A DNA stretch of 64,000 nt from Gemmatimonadota bacterium (GCA_027307165.1 DAHUXM010000027.1:124001-188000); one strand, 5' to 3'. Shown: positions 49,398 to 58,805, counted from the first letter of the stretch. Numbers and translations: made by a program. The notes: a model not told the origin generated them from the sequence alone.

Positions 49398-50224
49398 GTC
49401 ATAACTATCCACGACCTGAGAGCACCATGACAGACAAGACCACCGCGGCTGCAACGTCACCTTCCGCGACTACCAACGCTCAATCGACCCAGTCGCTGAT
49501 CAAGCTCGATGGGGTGACCAAGGTCTACTACACCGACGAGCTCGAGACGCACGCCCTCTCCGGCATTCAGCTCGACATTCTGGAAGGCGAATACGTGGCG
49601 ATCGCCGGCCCGTCCGGTGGCGGCAAGACGACGCTGCTATCGATACTCGGCCTGCTCGATTCGCCCACCCAGGGCGTGTATCTGCTCGGCGGCCAGCCGG
49701 TCGAATCGTTAAGCCGATCGCAGCGCGCCGACGTTCGCAATCAACGGATAGGGTTCATCTTCCAGGCGTTCAATCTGATCGGAGACCTCACCGTCTACGA
49801 GAACGTGGAGCTGCCACTCACGTATCGCGGAATGCCGTCCGACGAACGCAGGCAGCGCGTTAACGCGGCGCTCGAGCGAGTCGGGATGTCGCATCGCACC
49901 AATCACTATCCGGCGCAGCTGTCAGGTGGTCAGCAACAACGCGTCGCTGTTGCACGCGCAGTGTCGGGCGATCCGCTCATTCTTCTCGCCGACGAGCCGA
50001 CGGGAAACCTCGACTCGGCGAATGGCGAAGCGATCATGGAATTGCTTGCGGAGCTGCACGGCAACGGATCCACGATCTGCATGGTTACCCACGATCCACG
50101 CTTCGCGAGACATGCTGACAGGTCGGTGCATCTGTTCGATGGGCGTATTGTTGAGGAGGAGCGCGGCGAGCGCGCAGCAACCGACCAGCGAGAGCTGCGC
50201 GAAAGCGGTTTCGGCGTCTCGTAA
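49394..50224 (+). CDS. ABC transporter ATPase (MacB/LolD-like)
   Basis: A 276-residue ATPase with Walker A GPSGGGKTT, Q-loop FIFQAFNLIGDLTVYENVEL, signature LSGGQQQRVAVARAV, Walker B ILLADEPTGNLDS and the switch MVTHDPRFA. The family is that of MacB, LolD and FtsE, which drive mechanotransmission rather than substrate transport through the membrane. A Ser/Thr/Ala-rich extension of 35-40 residues precedes the core. The start is either 49394 (overlap with the permease stop) or ATG 49427. It is the only ATPase for the two flanking permeases. Confidence 0.93.
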   Translation: MSHNYPRPESTMTDKTTAAATSPSATTNAQSTQSLIKLDGVTKVYYTDELETHALSGIQLDILEGEYVAIAGPSGGGKTTLLSILGLLDSPTQGVYLLGGQPVESLSRSQRADVRNQRIGFIFQAFNLIGDLTVYENVELPLTYRGMPSDERRQRVNAALERVGMSHRTNHYPAQLSGGQQQRVAVARAVSGDPLILLADEPTGNLDSANGEAIMELLAELHGNGSTICMVTHDPRFARHADRSVHLFDGRIVEEERGERAATDQRELRESGFGVS

Positions 50225-52632
50225 TGAGCGCGCTGCTGCAGGATATTCGCTACGCCCTCCGATCCATACCGCGGAGTATCGGCTTCACGGTCGCTGCAGT
50301 TCTAACGTTGGCACTTGGAATCGGAGCGAATACGGCAATTTTCAGTGTCGTCAATTCCGTCCTTCTCCGTCAACTGCCATTCGTCGATCCCGGCCAGCTG
50401 GTAAGCGTATGGCCCACGGGCGGCGCAACGCGGGGAATGTTCGCGGCGATTGCGAAACGGAGTCGCAGTTACGAGCAGGTCGGGGCGTACAGTCAGGGTG
50501 GCGCGCTCACGTTAACAGGCATCGGTGAGCCAGAGCGCATTGAGAGTTCAGCCACGTCGCCGAATCTTCTCTCCGTGCTCGGTGTGGCGCCGGCGTTGGG
50601 AACGGCTTTCGCGCCCACCGCGGATCAGCCGGGTAACGCCGCCGTCGTCATCTTGAGCGACGGTCTCTGGCGAAGCCGCTTCGGCGCCGATGCAAACATT
50701 ATCGGTCGCGTGGTGACGCTGGATGGAGTTTCGCGGACCGTTGTCGGCGTGATGCCATCCAGTTTCCACTTCCCGACGCGCACCACGCAAGTCTGGACTC
50801 CGATTGTGATGGATACACGTAACATCAATGCATTCTGGGGATCCGGTGGATTCTGGATGATCGGGCGGATGCGAGCTGGCGTTACAGTCACTCGGGCCCA
50901 GGCGGAACTTCGCACCATCTTGCCACGGGTGCGACATGACAATCCTGTATGGGATCCAGGTCCAAGATTTGGCAGTGCCGCGACGATCGTCCCGCTGCAA
51001 GTGCAGATTGCCAGCAACATGCGTCCTACGCTGCTGGTCCTGCTGGCGGCCGTTGCCGTAGTGCTGCTCATTGCATGTGCGAATGTGGCCAATCTGTTGC
51101 TCGCCCGCAGTGCATCGCAGAGCCGAGCATTAGCGATTCGAACGGCGCTTGGCGCGCGCAGGCGGCGCCTTATTCAACAGTTGCTGACTGAAAGCGTGCT
51201 TCTTGCCGCAATCGGCGCGGCCGCCGGTTTTGCGATTGCATATGCGGTGGTGTCGCCACTTGCGCGCGGCTTGCTGGCCGATACTCCCCAGCTAGGCGAC
51301 GTGGGGGTAGATTGGCGCGTGCTCGGATTCACGGGTATAGTGGCCGTAGTAACCGGAATCATTACAGGGCTATCTCCCGCGTTGCGCGCGTCCGACGCCA
51401 ATCTACCGTCACTGCTTAACAACGCAGGCCGCAGCGCGAGCACCAGCGCCGGTCATCGCAGAGTCTCCGATGCACTCGTGACGCTGGAAGTCGCGCTCGC
51501 GGTCATGCTCGTGATTGGCGCCGGCCTTCTGATTCGGAGCTTCTGGGAGTTGCGCAAGGTTGATCTGGGTTTCAATCCGCACGGAGTTACGTCTGCAAGG
51601 ATTGACTTGCCCCAGCGCACGTTCGCGGAAATGGGAGGTACGCGGGTCTTCTATACCGATCTGCTCCAACGCGTGACTGCGCTTCCGCAGGTGACCAGCG
51701 CCGCCGCCGTTACTGAGGTTCCGCTCAGCCACTCCTCGGGAATGGCATTTCGGGTTCAGGGTCAGATCGAGGACATGCACAGCGCACTCCCGTATGCAGG
51801 CGGCTATCACGCAATAACTCCTGGCTACTTGCGAACAATGGGTATTCCGCTCCTGCGAGGCCGTTCATTCACGGATGCTGATCGGGAAGGTGCGCCGGAT
51901 GTCGTTCTTGTGAACGAGGCGTTCGCACGTCGATACTGGCCCAATCAGGATCCCGTCGGCCGGAAGATCGGGTACCCGTGGCCGAGTGATTGGATGACGA
52001 TCGTCGGGGTGGTTGGAAGCGTTGCGGATGGCGGCATTGGCGCGCCGGATACGACGATGACAATGTACCGGCCCTTTTTGCAGGCGCCATCGGTGACCAT
52101 GACGGTCGTTGCAAAGAGCGATGCACCGATGGCTGCGATAGTCACAGGTATCAGGCAAGCCGTGGCAAACATCGATAAGACAGTCCCTGTGAGCAAGGTG
52201 CAAACGATGGACGACGTCGTGGCCGAGGCGGAGTCCAAGCCACGCTTCACGATGGTCCTTCTTTCGACATTCGCTGCCGTTGCGCTCTTGCTGGGTGCGA
52301 TCGGCATCTATGGAGTAGTCAGCTACTCCGTTACGCAGCGCAACAGGGAGATCGGAATACGTATGGCACTCGGCGCTAAGCGCGACGACGTACTGAATCT
52401 CGTGTTACGGCGCGGCGCGGTACTTGCCTCGATAGGCGCGCTCACTGGAGTGATCCTGTCCTTCATTGCGATGCGCACGTTGGCGAGCCTGTTGTTCGGA
52501 GTGAAGGCCGCCGACCCAGTCTCGTTTGTGATCGCGCCAGTCCTGCTTGTCGGCGTCGCCGTGCTAGCCAGTTACGTCCCGGCGCGTCGTGCGGCGTCGG
52601 TGGATCCAGTCGCAGTGCTACATGCAGAATAG
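50224..52632 (+). CDS. ADOP-like ABC transporter permease (second copy)
   Basis: An 802-residue permease with the same plan as the one at 46962: IRYALRSIPRSIGFTVAAVL, TLALGIGANTAIFSVVNSVL, paired periplasmic and FtsX domains, and a C-terminal IGIRMALGAKRDDVLNLVLR and PARRAASVDPVAVLH. The two permeases are clearly paralogous but well diverged, so they probably pair as a heterodimer or serve alternative substrates. The ATG overlaps the ATPase stop (TAATG). Its last codons overlap the TolC gene start. Confidence 0.9.
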   Translation: MSALLQDIRYALRSIPRSIGFTVAAVLTLALGIGANTAIFSVVNSVLLRQLPFVDPGQLVSVWPTGGATRGMFAAIAKRSRSYEQVGAYSQGGALTLTGIGEPERIESSATSPNLLSVLGVAPALGTAFAPTADQPGNAAVVILSDGLWRSRFGADANIIGRVVTLDGVSRTVVGVMPSSFHFPTRTTQVWTPIVMDTRNINAFWGSGGFWMIGRMRAGVTVTRAQAELRTILPRVRHDNPVWDPGPRFGSAATIVPLQVQIASNMRPTLLVLLAAVAVVLLIACANVANLLLARSASQSRALAIRTALGARRRRLIQQLLTESVLLAAIGAAAGFAIAYAVVSPLARGLLADTPQLGDVGVDWRVLGFTGIVAVVTGIITGLSPALRASDANLPSLLNNAGRSASTSAGHRRVSDALVTLEVALAVMLVIGAGLLIRSFWELRKVDLGFNPHGVTSARIDLPQRTFAEMGGTRVFYTDLLQRVTALPQVTSAAAVTEVPLSHSSGMAFRVQGQIEDMHSALPYAGGYHAITPGYLRTMGIPLLRGRSFTDADREGAPDVVLVNEAFARRYWPNQDPVGRKIGYPWPSDWMTIVGVVGSVADGGIGAPDTTMTMYRPFLQAPSVTMTVVAKSDAPMAAIVTGIRQAVANIDKTVPVSKVQTMDDVVAEAESKPRFTMVLLSTFAAVALLLGAIGIYGVVSYSVTQRNREIGIRMALGAKRDDVLNLVLRRGAVLASIGALTGVILSFIAMRTLASLLFGVKAADPVSFVIAPVLLVGVAVLASYVPARRAASVDPVAVLHAE

Positions 52633-54169
52633 AGCCAGCTACATGCGAAGATGTCGGCTGCACAACGTCACGCCGTGGTGCCTTTTCGCTCTATGCGCCG
52701 TTACGCTCATGCTGTGCTCCGCGGCTCACGCGCAGGCGACTAGCCGTACCGCGCCACCAGATGCATCGTCGGCAACTCTGACCATGGATCAGGCCGTAAG
52801 CCTCGCCCATCAAAACAATCCTGACTTTCTTGCCGCACGTAACAACCGTCGGAACGCGTCCGTGGAATTGCGATCCGCGTATGGCGCGCTGCTTCCCCAA
52901 CTCAGCGCCTCGCTATCCGGCCAGTATCAGCAGGGCGGCCAGCAGTTCTTCAACGGCGTGTCGTTGAGCTCCAACAGCGACGTGATGCAATCACAGTATC
53001 AGATTGGCCTCAACTACAGAATCAACGCCGCCACGTTCATCACCCCGAGAGTACAGCGTGCGAACAGTGCGGCTGTGAACGCTGACGTAGCCGGGGCATC
53101 GGAAAGCCTCACGGCAGTCGTCAAGCAGGATTACCTGACCGCGCTCCAGAGCCTGGCTCAGGCCGAATTGCAGGATTCGCTCGTGGCAAACGCCAAGGCG
53201 CAGTTGGAATTGGCTCAGGCGCGATCCCAGGTTGGCACTGGAACGCTACTCGACGTACGGCGCGCCGAGGTTGCATTGAGTCAGCAACAGGTAGCGCTGC
53301 TCAATGCACGCAACCAGAACGAAATCGACAAGCTGCGGCTGTTCCAGCAGATGGGTGTGATGCAACCAGTGAGCGTTCAGCTCGTCAGCAATTTAAGGGT
53401 CGGCGATCCCCTACCAGCGCTGGACACTATTCTCGCGCTCGCGCATCGCCAGAATCCAGGCGTAGTCGCGCTGAGAGCCCGTGAGCATGTGGCGGATCTC
53501 ACCGTCGATCGCGAGAAGACGGAGTATACGCCGACGCTGACACTGAGCACCGGGATCGGCGGTTATACATATCAGTATCGCGATCCCAACTTCCTCGTGA
53601 ATCAGGCGCAGGCGAGCACCGCCAGTGCAAGATCCAGCTGCATCGCAACTCAGGAGGTACGCCAGGCCGTCGGACTTCCCAACACGCTTCCTTTGTGCAG
53701 CGCGATTCAGTTCACCGATGCACAGGCCGCGCAGCTGCGAGCGCAGAATGCCCAGTTCCCATTCTCGTTCACCCGCGCTCCCGCGAGCGTAACCGCACAA
53801 TTGTCGCTTCCGATCTTCGACGGCTTTGCACGCGAGCAGCGTCTTCAGGAGTCACAGGTCGCGCGCGAGAACGCCCGCTACAAGGTCAAGTCGAGCGAGC
53901 TTGCGCTGAATGCCGACATAACGGCCGCGTATCTGTCGCTCCAGACCGCGCAACAGACCGTCGCCCTTCAGGAGGCAAACGCCGCCAAAGCACGCCAGGA
54001 GCTCGACTTCGTGCAGAACGAATACGCCGTCGGCCTCGCGACATTCATCGATCTATCGACATCGCGAACTGCTTACGCACAGGCGGAGACAGACCATATC
54101 AACGCCATCTACAGCTATCATAAGGCGTTCGCGGTCCTGGAGAGCGCAGTGGGACGGCCATTGCGGTGA
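52622..54169 (+). CDS. TolC-family outer-membrane efflux protein
   Basis: About 515 residues with a signal peptide (WCLFALCAVTLMLCSAAHAQ) and two OEP repeats. Repeat one has LTMDQAVSLAHQNNPDFLAA and LDVRRAEVALSQQQVALLNA; repeat two has LDTILALAHRQNPGVVALRA, a Cys-containing periplasmic insert (SSCIATQ...PLCSAIQ) and VGLATFIDLSTSRTAYAQAE. It forms the outer-membrane channel of the pump. Start: ATG 52622 overlaps the permease stop by 11 bp; ATG 52643 would give a cleaner signal peptide. It is the last gene of the close-packed pump operon. Confidence 0.9.
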   Translation: MQNRASYMRRCRLHNVTPWCLFALCAVTLMLCSAAHAQATSRTAPPDASSATLTMDQAVSLAHQNNPDFLAARNNRRNASVELRSAYGALLPQLSASLSGQYQQGGQQFFNGVSLSSNSDVMQSQYQIGLNYRINAATFITPRVQRANSAAVNADVAGASESLTAVVKQDYLTALQSLAQAELQDSLVANAKAQLELAQARSQVGTGTLLDVRRAEVALSQQQVALLNARNQNEIDKLRLFQQMGVMQPVSVQLVSNLRVGDPLPALDTILALAHRQNPGVVALRAREHVADLTVDREKTEYTPTLTLSTGIGGYTYQYRDPNFLVNQAQASTASARSSCIATQEVRQAVGLPNTLPLCSAIQFTDAQAAQLRAQNAQFPFSFTRAPASVTAQLSLPIFDGFAREQRLQESQVARENARYKVKSSELALNADITAAYLSLQTAQQTVALQEANAAKARQELDFVQNEYAVGLATFIDLSTSRTAYAQAETDHINAIYSYHKAFAVLESAVGRPLR

Positions 54170-54194
54170 TGGCGCCATACCCGCCGCGGGTGGC

Positions 54195-54283
54195 TTGACT
54201 TATTACCTAATTATAGATAATCTTAAATCAAATAATTGGATATAAGATAATCTGTAACTGGATATCACTAATCATTGTATCTT
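54195..54283 (+). promoter_or_regulatory. AT-rich promoter region of the AAA ATPase gene
   Basis: A strikingly AT-rich stretch in an otherwise GC-rich window. TTGACT (54195-54200) with TAATCT (54218-54223, 17-bp spacing) forms a sigma-70-like promoter. AGATAATCT occurs twice in direct orientation (54215-54223 and 54245-54253), 30 bp apart, which is about three helical turns; the surrounding bases also give a near-perfect inverted arrangement. No terminator is apparent between this and the TolC stop. Confidence 0.45.
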
Positions 54284-54310
54284 GGCGCGCCGTTAGTCAT
54301 ACCTTCCATC

Positions 54311-55555
54311 ATGGCCAGTCTGCCCAAAATGCCTACGTCGAGGGATAAGCTTTCGGCGGCTCGCACTGCCACGATCAACCCGTTCGAGTATGGGCGGGAA
54401 TTGGAGCCGGACGAACTCGCGGACAGGGTCGAGATAGTCGCCAAGGTGGCCGACACGATGCTGCATGGCAGAAAGCTGTTCCTTATCGGGCCACGGCGAT
54501 TTGGCAAAACGTCGGTAATTCGTGCGGCTGAACTAAAGGCGATTTCGGACGGTGCGTGCGTGCTGCGTTATGATGCGAGTGCGTTTCCGACAATTACGGA
54601 TCTCGCCGCACGATTGGCGGCCGATGCTGCAACCGCATTCGCAGGGTCGCTAGCTGGTGCAGCAGACCGCATCGTCAAAACAGCCACGGAGATGTTCGGA
54701 CGTCTTCAGCCCAGCGTGACGATTCGGCCAGACGGATCTGTCAGCATCACACTTGGGATGGATATCACGACTGGCGTGTCAGCCAGAGTCGTCCCGCTAC
54801 TTTCCGACGTCCTGGACGGTGTCGAGCGGGGAGCGAAGAAACTGGGACGTCCCGTGGCCGTAGTGCTGGACGAATTCCAGGATGTGGTAGAGCGTGGTGG
54901 TGTCGAAGCGGAAGCACAGATCCGGGCGGCGGTGCAACGCCACAAGAACGTAGGTTACGTCTTCGCCGGATCGAAAACACGACTCATGATCGATATGACG
55001 TCGGCAGGGCGTCCGTTCTATAATCTTGGCGATCGCGAATTCCTCGGGCCTGTACCCAGGGCTGATCTCGCGCGAACACTCGGCGCCGGCTTCGATCGCG
55101 GCACCATACCCGTCGAGGAAGGTGCTCTGGATGAGATCATGAATCTTGCTGAAGATGTGCCCTACACCGTTCAACTGTTGGCGCGTGCGTGCTGGGATAC
55201 GTGTCGTGCGAGTGTCTCGATCGGTAGCACACCCGCGACGCTGACGCGCAAGCTTGTCGATAATGTTCACAAGCGAGTTGTGCGGGAGCAAGATCCGTAC
55301 TTCTCGAGTGCGTGGGAATCTCTCACCCCGCCTCAACGAACTGCGCTCGTCGCTCTGCTGCAGAACAACGGCGAACGCCTGACATCAAGCGCTGTCGCTC
55401 GGCAATATCGCACGAGTGTCTCTACGTTGCAGAGCGCCTTCGATGCACTGAGAAGCCGCGGAGTCGTCCGCGATGACTCGGTCGACGGAGTGACACGACT
55501 GCGAGTTGACGATCCCATGTTTGGCGCGTGGATCTCACGGTTTGTCGGCAAGTAA
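54311..55555 (+). CDS. AAA ATPase (archaeal-ATPase/STAND-like) with C-terminal winged helix
   Basis: About 414 residues. Walker A is FLIGPRRFGKTSVIRAAELK, Walker B is VAVVLDEFQDVV, and FAGSKTRLM probably supplies sensor 1, as in the ATPase_2 (PF01637) group. A beta-rich insert (RPDGSVSITLGMDITTGVSA) lies between them. The C-terminus is a winged-helix-like domain (LTPPQRTALVALLQNNGERL, TSVSTLQSAFDALRSRGVV). This ATPase family is of mostly unknown function; some act as regulators. It sits between the pump genes and the NtrC-type regulator (18 bp before it), with its own AT-rich promoter. The ATG at 54311 is preferred over TTG 54275. Confidence 0.8.
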   Translation: MASLPKMPTSRDKLSAARTATINPFEYGRELEPDELADRVEIVAKVADTMLHGRKLFLIGPRRFGKTSVIRAAELKAISDGACVLRYDASAFPTITDLAARLAADAATAFAGSLAGAADRIVKTATEMFGRLQPSVTIRPDGSVSITLGMDITTGVSARVVPLLSDVLDGVERGAKKLGRPVAVVLDEFQDVVERGGVEAEAQIRAAVQRHKNVGYVFAGSKTRLMIDMTSAGRPFYNLGDREFLGPVPRADLARTLGAGFDRGTIPVEEGALDEIMNLAEDVPYTVQLLARACWDTCRASVSIGSTPATLTRKLVDNVHKRVVREQDPYFSSAWESLTPPQRTALVALLQNNGERLTSSAVARQYRTSVSTLQSAFDALRSRGVVRDDSVDGVTRLRVDDPMFGAWISRFVGK

Positions 55556-55573
55556 CGAGATGTCGACTACCTG

Positions 55574-56926
55574 ATGCCCACCATCCTCGTAGCTGACGAC
55601 CAGCCGGACATCATCGAGGCCCTGCGCCTCCTGCTCAAGGGCGCCGGCTACAGCATCGAGACCGCGCGCTCCGTTGCCGGCATCATTGCGGCCGTCGAGA
55701 GCAAGCCGCTCGACGTGGTTCTCATGGATCTCAACTACACGCGCGATACGACATCCGGGCGCGAAGGGCTGAGTGTGCTCGCCCGCATTAAGGAAATCGA
55801 CGACTCGCTCCCCATCATCGTCATGACCGCGTGGGGAAGTGTCAACGGCGCGGTCGACGCGATTCGTCACGGTGCCTCCGACTACATCGAGAAGCCGTGG
55901 GACAACACGCGTCTCCTCACCACGATCAACACCCAGCTCGAGCTCGGCAACGCCGTTCGCGCGGGACGTCAGCTCGAGCGCGAGAACCGCGCGCTCAAGC
56001 GGACCGGCATGCCGGAACTGATCGCCACGTCACCACGCATGCGGCCGATTCTCGATCTCATGGAGCGCGTTGCTCCGTCGGACGCGAACGTGCTGATAAC
56101 GGGCGAGCACGGAACGGGAAAGGAAGTGGTCGCACGCTGGCTGCACGCCGCATCACCACGCGCGCGCTCCGCATTCGTCGCCGTCAACATGGGCGGGCTG
56201 TCCGACGGAGTCTTCGAGAGCGAGCTGTTCGGTCACGTCAAGGGATCGTTCACGGACGCGAGAGCCGATCGCGCCGGACGCTTCGAGCTTGCCGACGGCG
56301 GCACGTTGTTCCTCGACGAAGTGGCAAACGTCCCGCTCAATCTTCAGTCCAAGTTGTTGCGCGTGCTGCAGACGCGCGAAGTGGAGCGCGTCGGATCGTC
56401 GCGCCCGAAAGTCGTCGACGTGCGGGTGCTTTCGGCGACGAACGTCGACCCGCACAAGGAAGTGTCGGCGGGTCGCTTTCGTGAAGATCTGCTCTTTCGT
56501 CTCAATACCATCGAGCTCAAGCTGCCGCCGCTGCGCGAGCGACGTGAAGATATCCCGGCGCTCGCAGCGCACTTTCTGAAACGCCAGTCCACGCGTTACA
56601 GCAAACAGCTCGCGGGCTTCGATCCGGCAGCGATGCAGGCCCTCATGGATCATCTCTGGCCCGGTAACATAAGAGAGCTGGAACATACCATCGAGCGCGC
56701 AGTCCTTCTCGCGAATGGCGACGTCGTGCGCACGGCCGATCTTGCATTGAACGAACGCGGCTCAGGTAGTGCACAACCACTCGAAGAGCTGACGCTGAGC
56801 GAAGCCGAGCGCACGCTCATAGAGAAGGCACTGGCCCGCTTCGATGGGAACGTGAGCCACGCGGCCAGGGCGCTGGGCATCAGCCGCAGTGCGCTTTACC
56901 GGCGCATGTCGGCCCATGGCCTCTGA
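55574..56926 (+). CDS. NtrC-family sigma-54-dependent response regulator
   Basis: A 450-residue activator: receiver (Asp8/Asp9, phospho-acceptor Asp52 in [11 protein letters not shown], Lys in YIEKPWD) with an extended loop after Asp52 ([13 protein letters not shown]), an AAA+ domain with Walker A GEHGTGKE and Walker [15 protein letters not shown], and a Fis-type HTH ([19 protein letters not shown]). The loop that contacts sigma-54, normally GAFTGA, reads GSFTDA (residues 224-229). The kinase gene overlaps its end. It most likely activates the pump operon through the sigma-54-like promoter at 45634. Confidence 0.92.
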   Translation: MPTILVADDQPDIIEALRLLLKGAGYSIETARSVAGIIAAVESKPLDVVLMDLNYTRDTTSGREGLSVLARIKEIDDSLPIIVMTAWGSVNGAVDAIRHGASDYIEKPWDNTRLLTTINTQLELGNAVRAGRQLERENRALKRTGMPELIATSPRMRPILDLMERVAPSDANVLITGEHGTGKEVVARWLHAASPRARSAFVAVNMGGLSDGVFESELFGHVKGSFTDARADRAGRFELADGGTLFLDEVANVPLNLQSKLLRVLQTREVERVGSSRPKVVDVRVLSATNVDPHKEVSAGRFREDLLFRLNTIELKLPPLRERREDIPALAAHFLKRQSTRYSKQLAGFDPAAMQALMDHLWPGNIRELEHTIERAVLLANGDVVRTADLALNERGSGSAQPLEELTLSEAERTLIEKALARFDGNVSHAARALGISRSALYRRMSAHGL

Positions 56927-58265
56927 CGACAGGCTGATCGGATCTGAACGCGGCGCCGTGCATTTCGAGCGGCGCGTCCTGTTGCTCGCAATCGCCGTCG
57001 CAGTACCTGGCATGTCGCTCGCGCTCGTGCTGCTCTGGACGAGCGGCTACTCGCTCGGCGCACGCGTCATACTCACCCTGGTGACCGCGCTCGTCTCGCT
57101 CGCGATTGCTGCTGCGCTCCGCGCGTACGTGATTCATCCGCTTCGAACCGTGTCCAACCTCGCGGCCGCTCTGCGTGAAGGTGACTTCTCCGTGCGCGCA
57201 CGCGGCGAGAGCACCAGCGACGCACTCGGGCTCGCGCTGCTCGAGTTCAACAGACTCGGTGCGATACTTCGCACTCAGCGGCTCACCGCGCTGGACGCAT
57301 CTGCCCTTGCACGAACGGTGATGCGCGAGATCAACGTCGCGGTCTTCGTGTTTGATGACGAGGACATCCTGCGCCTCGTAAACCGCGCTGGTGAGCGACT
57401 CATCCACTTGCCCTCCGAGCGCGCCATCGGCCGCTCCGCGACTGCACTCGGACTCGCCGACTGTCTCGTTGGTGATCCCGACAGAGCGTTCGAAGCCGAG
57501 TTCGTTCCGGGTGAGAATCGGTGGCAACTGCGCAGGACGACTTTTCGGCAGGGCGGGCTCCCGCACCGGCTCGTGGTTCTGGCCGATCTGAGCCGCGCAC
57601 TGCGCGACGAAGAGCGCAGTGCATGGCAACGATTGCTGCGCGTGCTCGGTCACGAGATCAACAACTCGCTCGCCCCGATTCAGTCGCTCTCCGCAACACT
57701 TCGCGAGCACGTCAGGCGAACCCCGCGCGCGAACGATTGGGAAGAGGATCTCGATCGCGGTCTGGAAGTGATTGGGGGCAGATCGGCGGCGCTCGCGCGC
57801 TTCATGGCGTCGTACACGCTGCTTGCGCGAATGCCGGCGCCGACGCGAGCGCCGGTCGACGTCGCTGCATGGATTGGCCGCATGGTCCAGATGGAAACCC
57901 GCGTTCGCATCGACGTCGAGGCCGGTCCACAGCTCACGATAGCCGCCGATGCGGATCAGCTGGATCAGATGCTCATCAACCTCATCCGCAACGCAGCCGA
58001 TGCGTCGCTCGAGACCGGCGGCGGGGTGACTGTCGCCTGGAGCGTCGATGCTCCGTTCGTCGAGATATCGATACGCGATGAAGGATTCGGCCTCCCGGAG
58101 ACCGCCAATCTCTTCGTCCCGTTCTTTACGACAAAGCCGGGCGGATCCGGAATAGGGCTGGTCCTGAGCCGCCAGATCGCCGAGGCGCATGGTGGCAGCC
58201 TTGCACTGATCGACGGGCAGGGCTGCGAAGCGCGGGTGCGCCTTCCGATCGCTCCTCTCTTATAG
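56916..58265 (+). CDS. NtrB-type sensor histidine kinase
   Basis: About 449 residues: two membrane helices near the N-terminus (about 22-65) with little between them, a HAMP-like linker (IHPLRTVSNLAAALREGDFS), a PAS-like domain (VAVFVFDDEDILRLVNRAGE), a short dimerisation domain with His246 in RVLGHEINNSLAPIQSL, and an HATPase_c domain (NLIRNAADASLE, DEGFGL, GGSGIGLVLSRQIAEAHGG). It pairs with the NtrC-type regulator whose stop it overlaps by 11 bp. The sensor is probably the PAS domain or the membrane part; the signal may be envelope stress or the pump substrate. Confidence 0.9.
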   Translation: MASDDRLIGSERGAVHFERRVLLLAIAVAVPGMSLALVLLWTSGYSLGARVILTLVTALVSLAIAAALRAYVIHPLRTVSNLAAALREGDFSVRARGESTSDALGLALLEFNRLGAILRTQRLTALDASALARTVMREINVAVFVFDDEDILRLVNRAGERLIHLPSERAIGRSATALGLADCLVGDPDRAFEAEFVPGENRWQLRRTTFRQGGLPHRLVVLADLSRALRDEERSAWQRLLRVLGHEINNSLAPIQSLSATLREHVRRTPRANDWEEDLDRGLEVIGGRSAALARFMASYTLLARMPAPTRAPVDVAAWIGRMVQMETRVRIDVEAGPQLTIAADADQLDQMLINLIRNAADASLETGGGVTVAWSVDAPFVEISIRDEGFGLPETANLFVPFFTTKPGGSGIGLVLSRQIAEAHGGSLALIDGQGCEARVRLPIAPLL

Positions 58266-58391
58266 AGGTAGACAAGTATGGAACGGACGTTCGAACGACA
58301 ACCGAAAATCGCTCGAGCTCCGTGTCGATTCCAGCGCGCCTCGATCGACGTGTATTTAGAGCAGACAAACGAACAACAGGAGACCGGGGCA

Positions 58392-58805
58392 ATGCGATTC
58401 ATGATCATCGTAAAGGCGACCAGCGACTCCGAAGCCGGCGTCATGCCGAACCGTGAGATGCTGGCAAGGATGGGTGCGTTCAACGAAGAGCTCGTGAAAG
58501 CCGGGGTAATGCTGGCAGGGGACGGGCTCCTCTCCAGCGCGAAGGGCGCCCGCGTGAAGTTCGCGAACGGCAAGACTACGATCATCGACGGGCCATTCAC
58601 CGAGACCAAGGAGCTGGTTGCAGGCTTCTGGATCTGGCAGGTGAAGTCGAGGGATGAAGCGATAGCGTGGCTCCGGCGAGCGCCGTTCGAGGACGCCGAG
58701 GTCGAGATCCGACAGGTGGCCGAAGCCGAGGATTTCGGTGATGAATTCACCGCTGATCTGAGAGAACAGGAAGACCAGCTCCGGGCACAGATCGCACGCG
58801 GATAG
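58392..58805 (+). CDS. YciI-like DGPF-domain protein
   Basis: A 137-residue protein of the YCII/DGPF family, with MRFMIIVKATSDSEAGVMPN, TIIDGPFTETKELVAGFWIW and AIAWLRRAPFEDAEVEIRQV (the PF03795 pattern DGPF at residues 65-68). Such proteins are usually encoded next to ECF sigma factors of group ECF42, as here: the sigma gene starts 180 bp downstream on the same strand. Function is unknown; a catalytic His/Asp as in YciI is suspected. The ATG at 58392 follows AGGAG; an earlier in-frame start at 58278 has no support. Confidence 0.88.
   Translation: MRFMIIVKATSDSEAGVMPNREMLARMGAFNEELVKAGVMLAGDGLLSSAKGARVKFANGKTTIIDGPFTETKELVAGFWIWQVKSRDEAIAWLRRAPFEDAEVEIRQVAEAEDFGDEFTADLREQEDQLRAQIARG

Noticed and set aside
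48399-49460. A 353-codon minus-strand frame under the first ADOP-like permease
   Set aside because: The composition is Arg/His-rich with no domain, and the permease frame is unambiguous.
54275-54310. TTG start extending the AAA ATPase by 12 codons
   Set aside because: No ribosome-binding site precedes it, it adds no conserved sequence, and an ATG in frame at 54311 is available.
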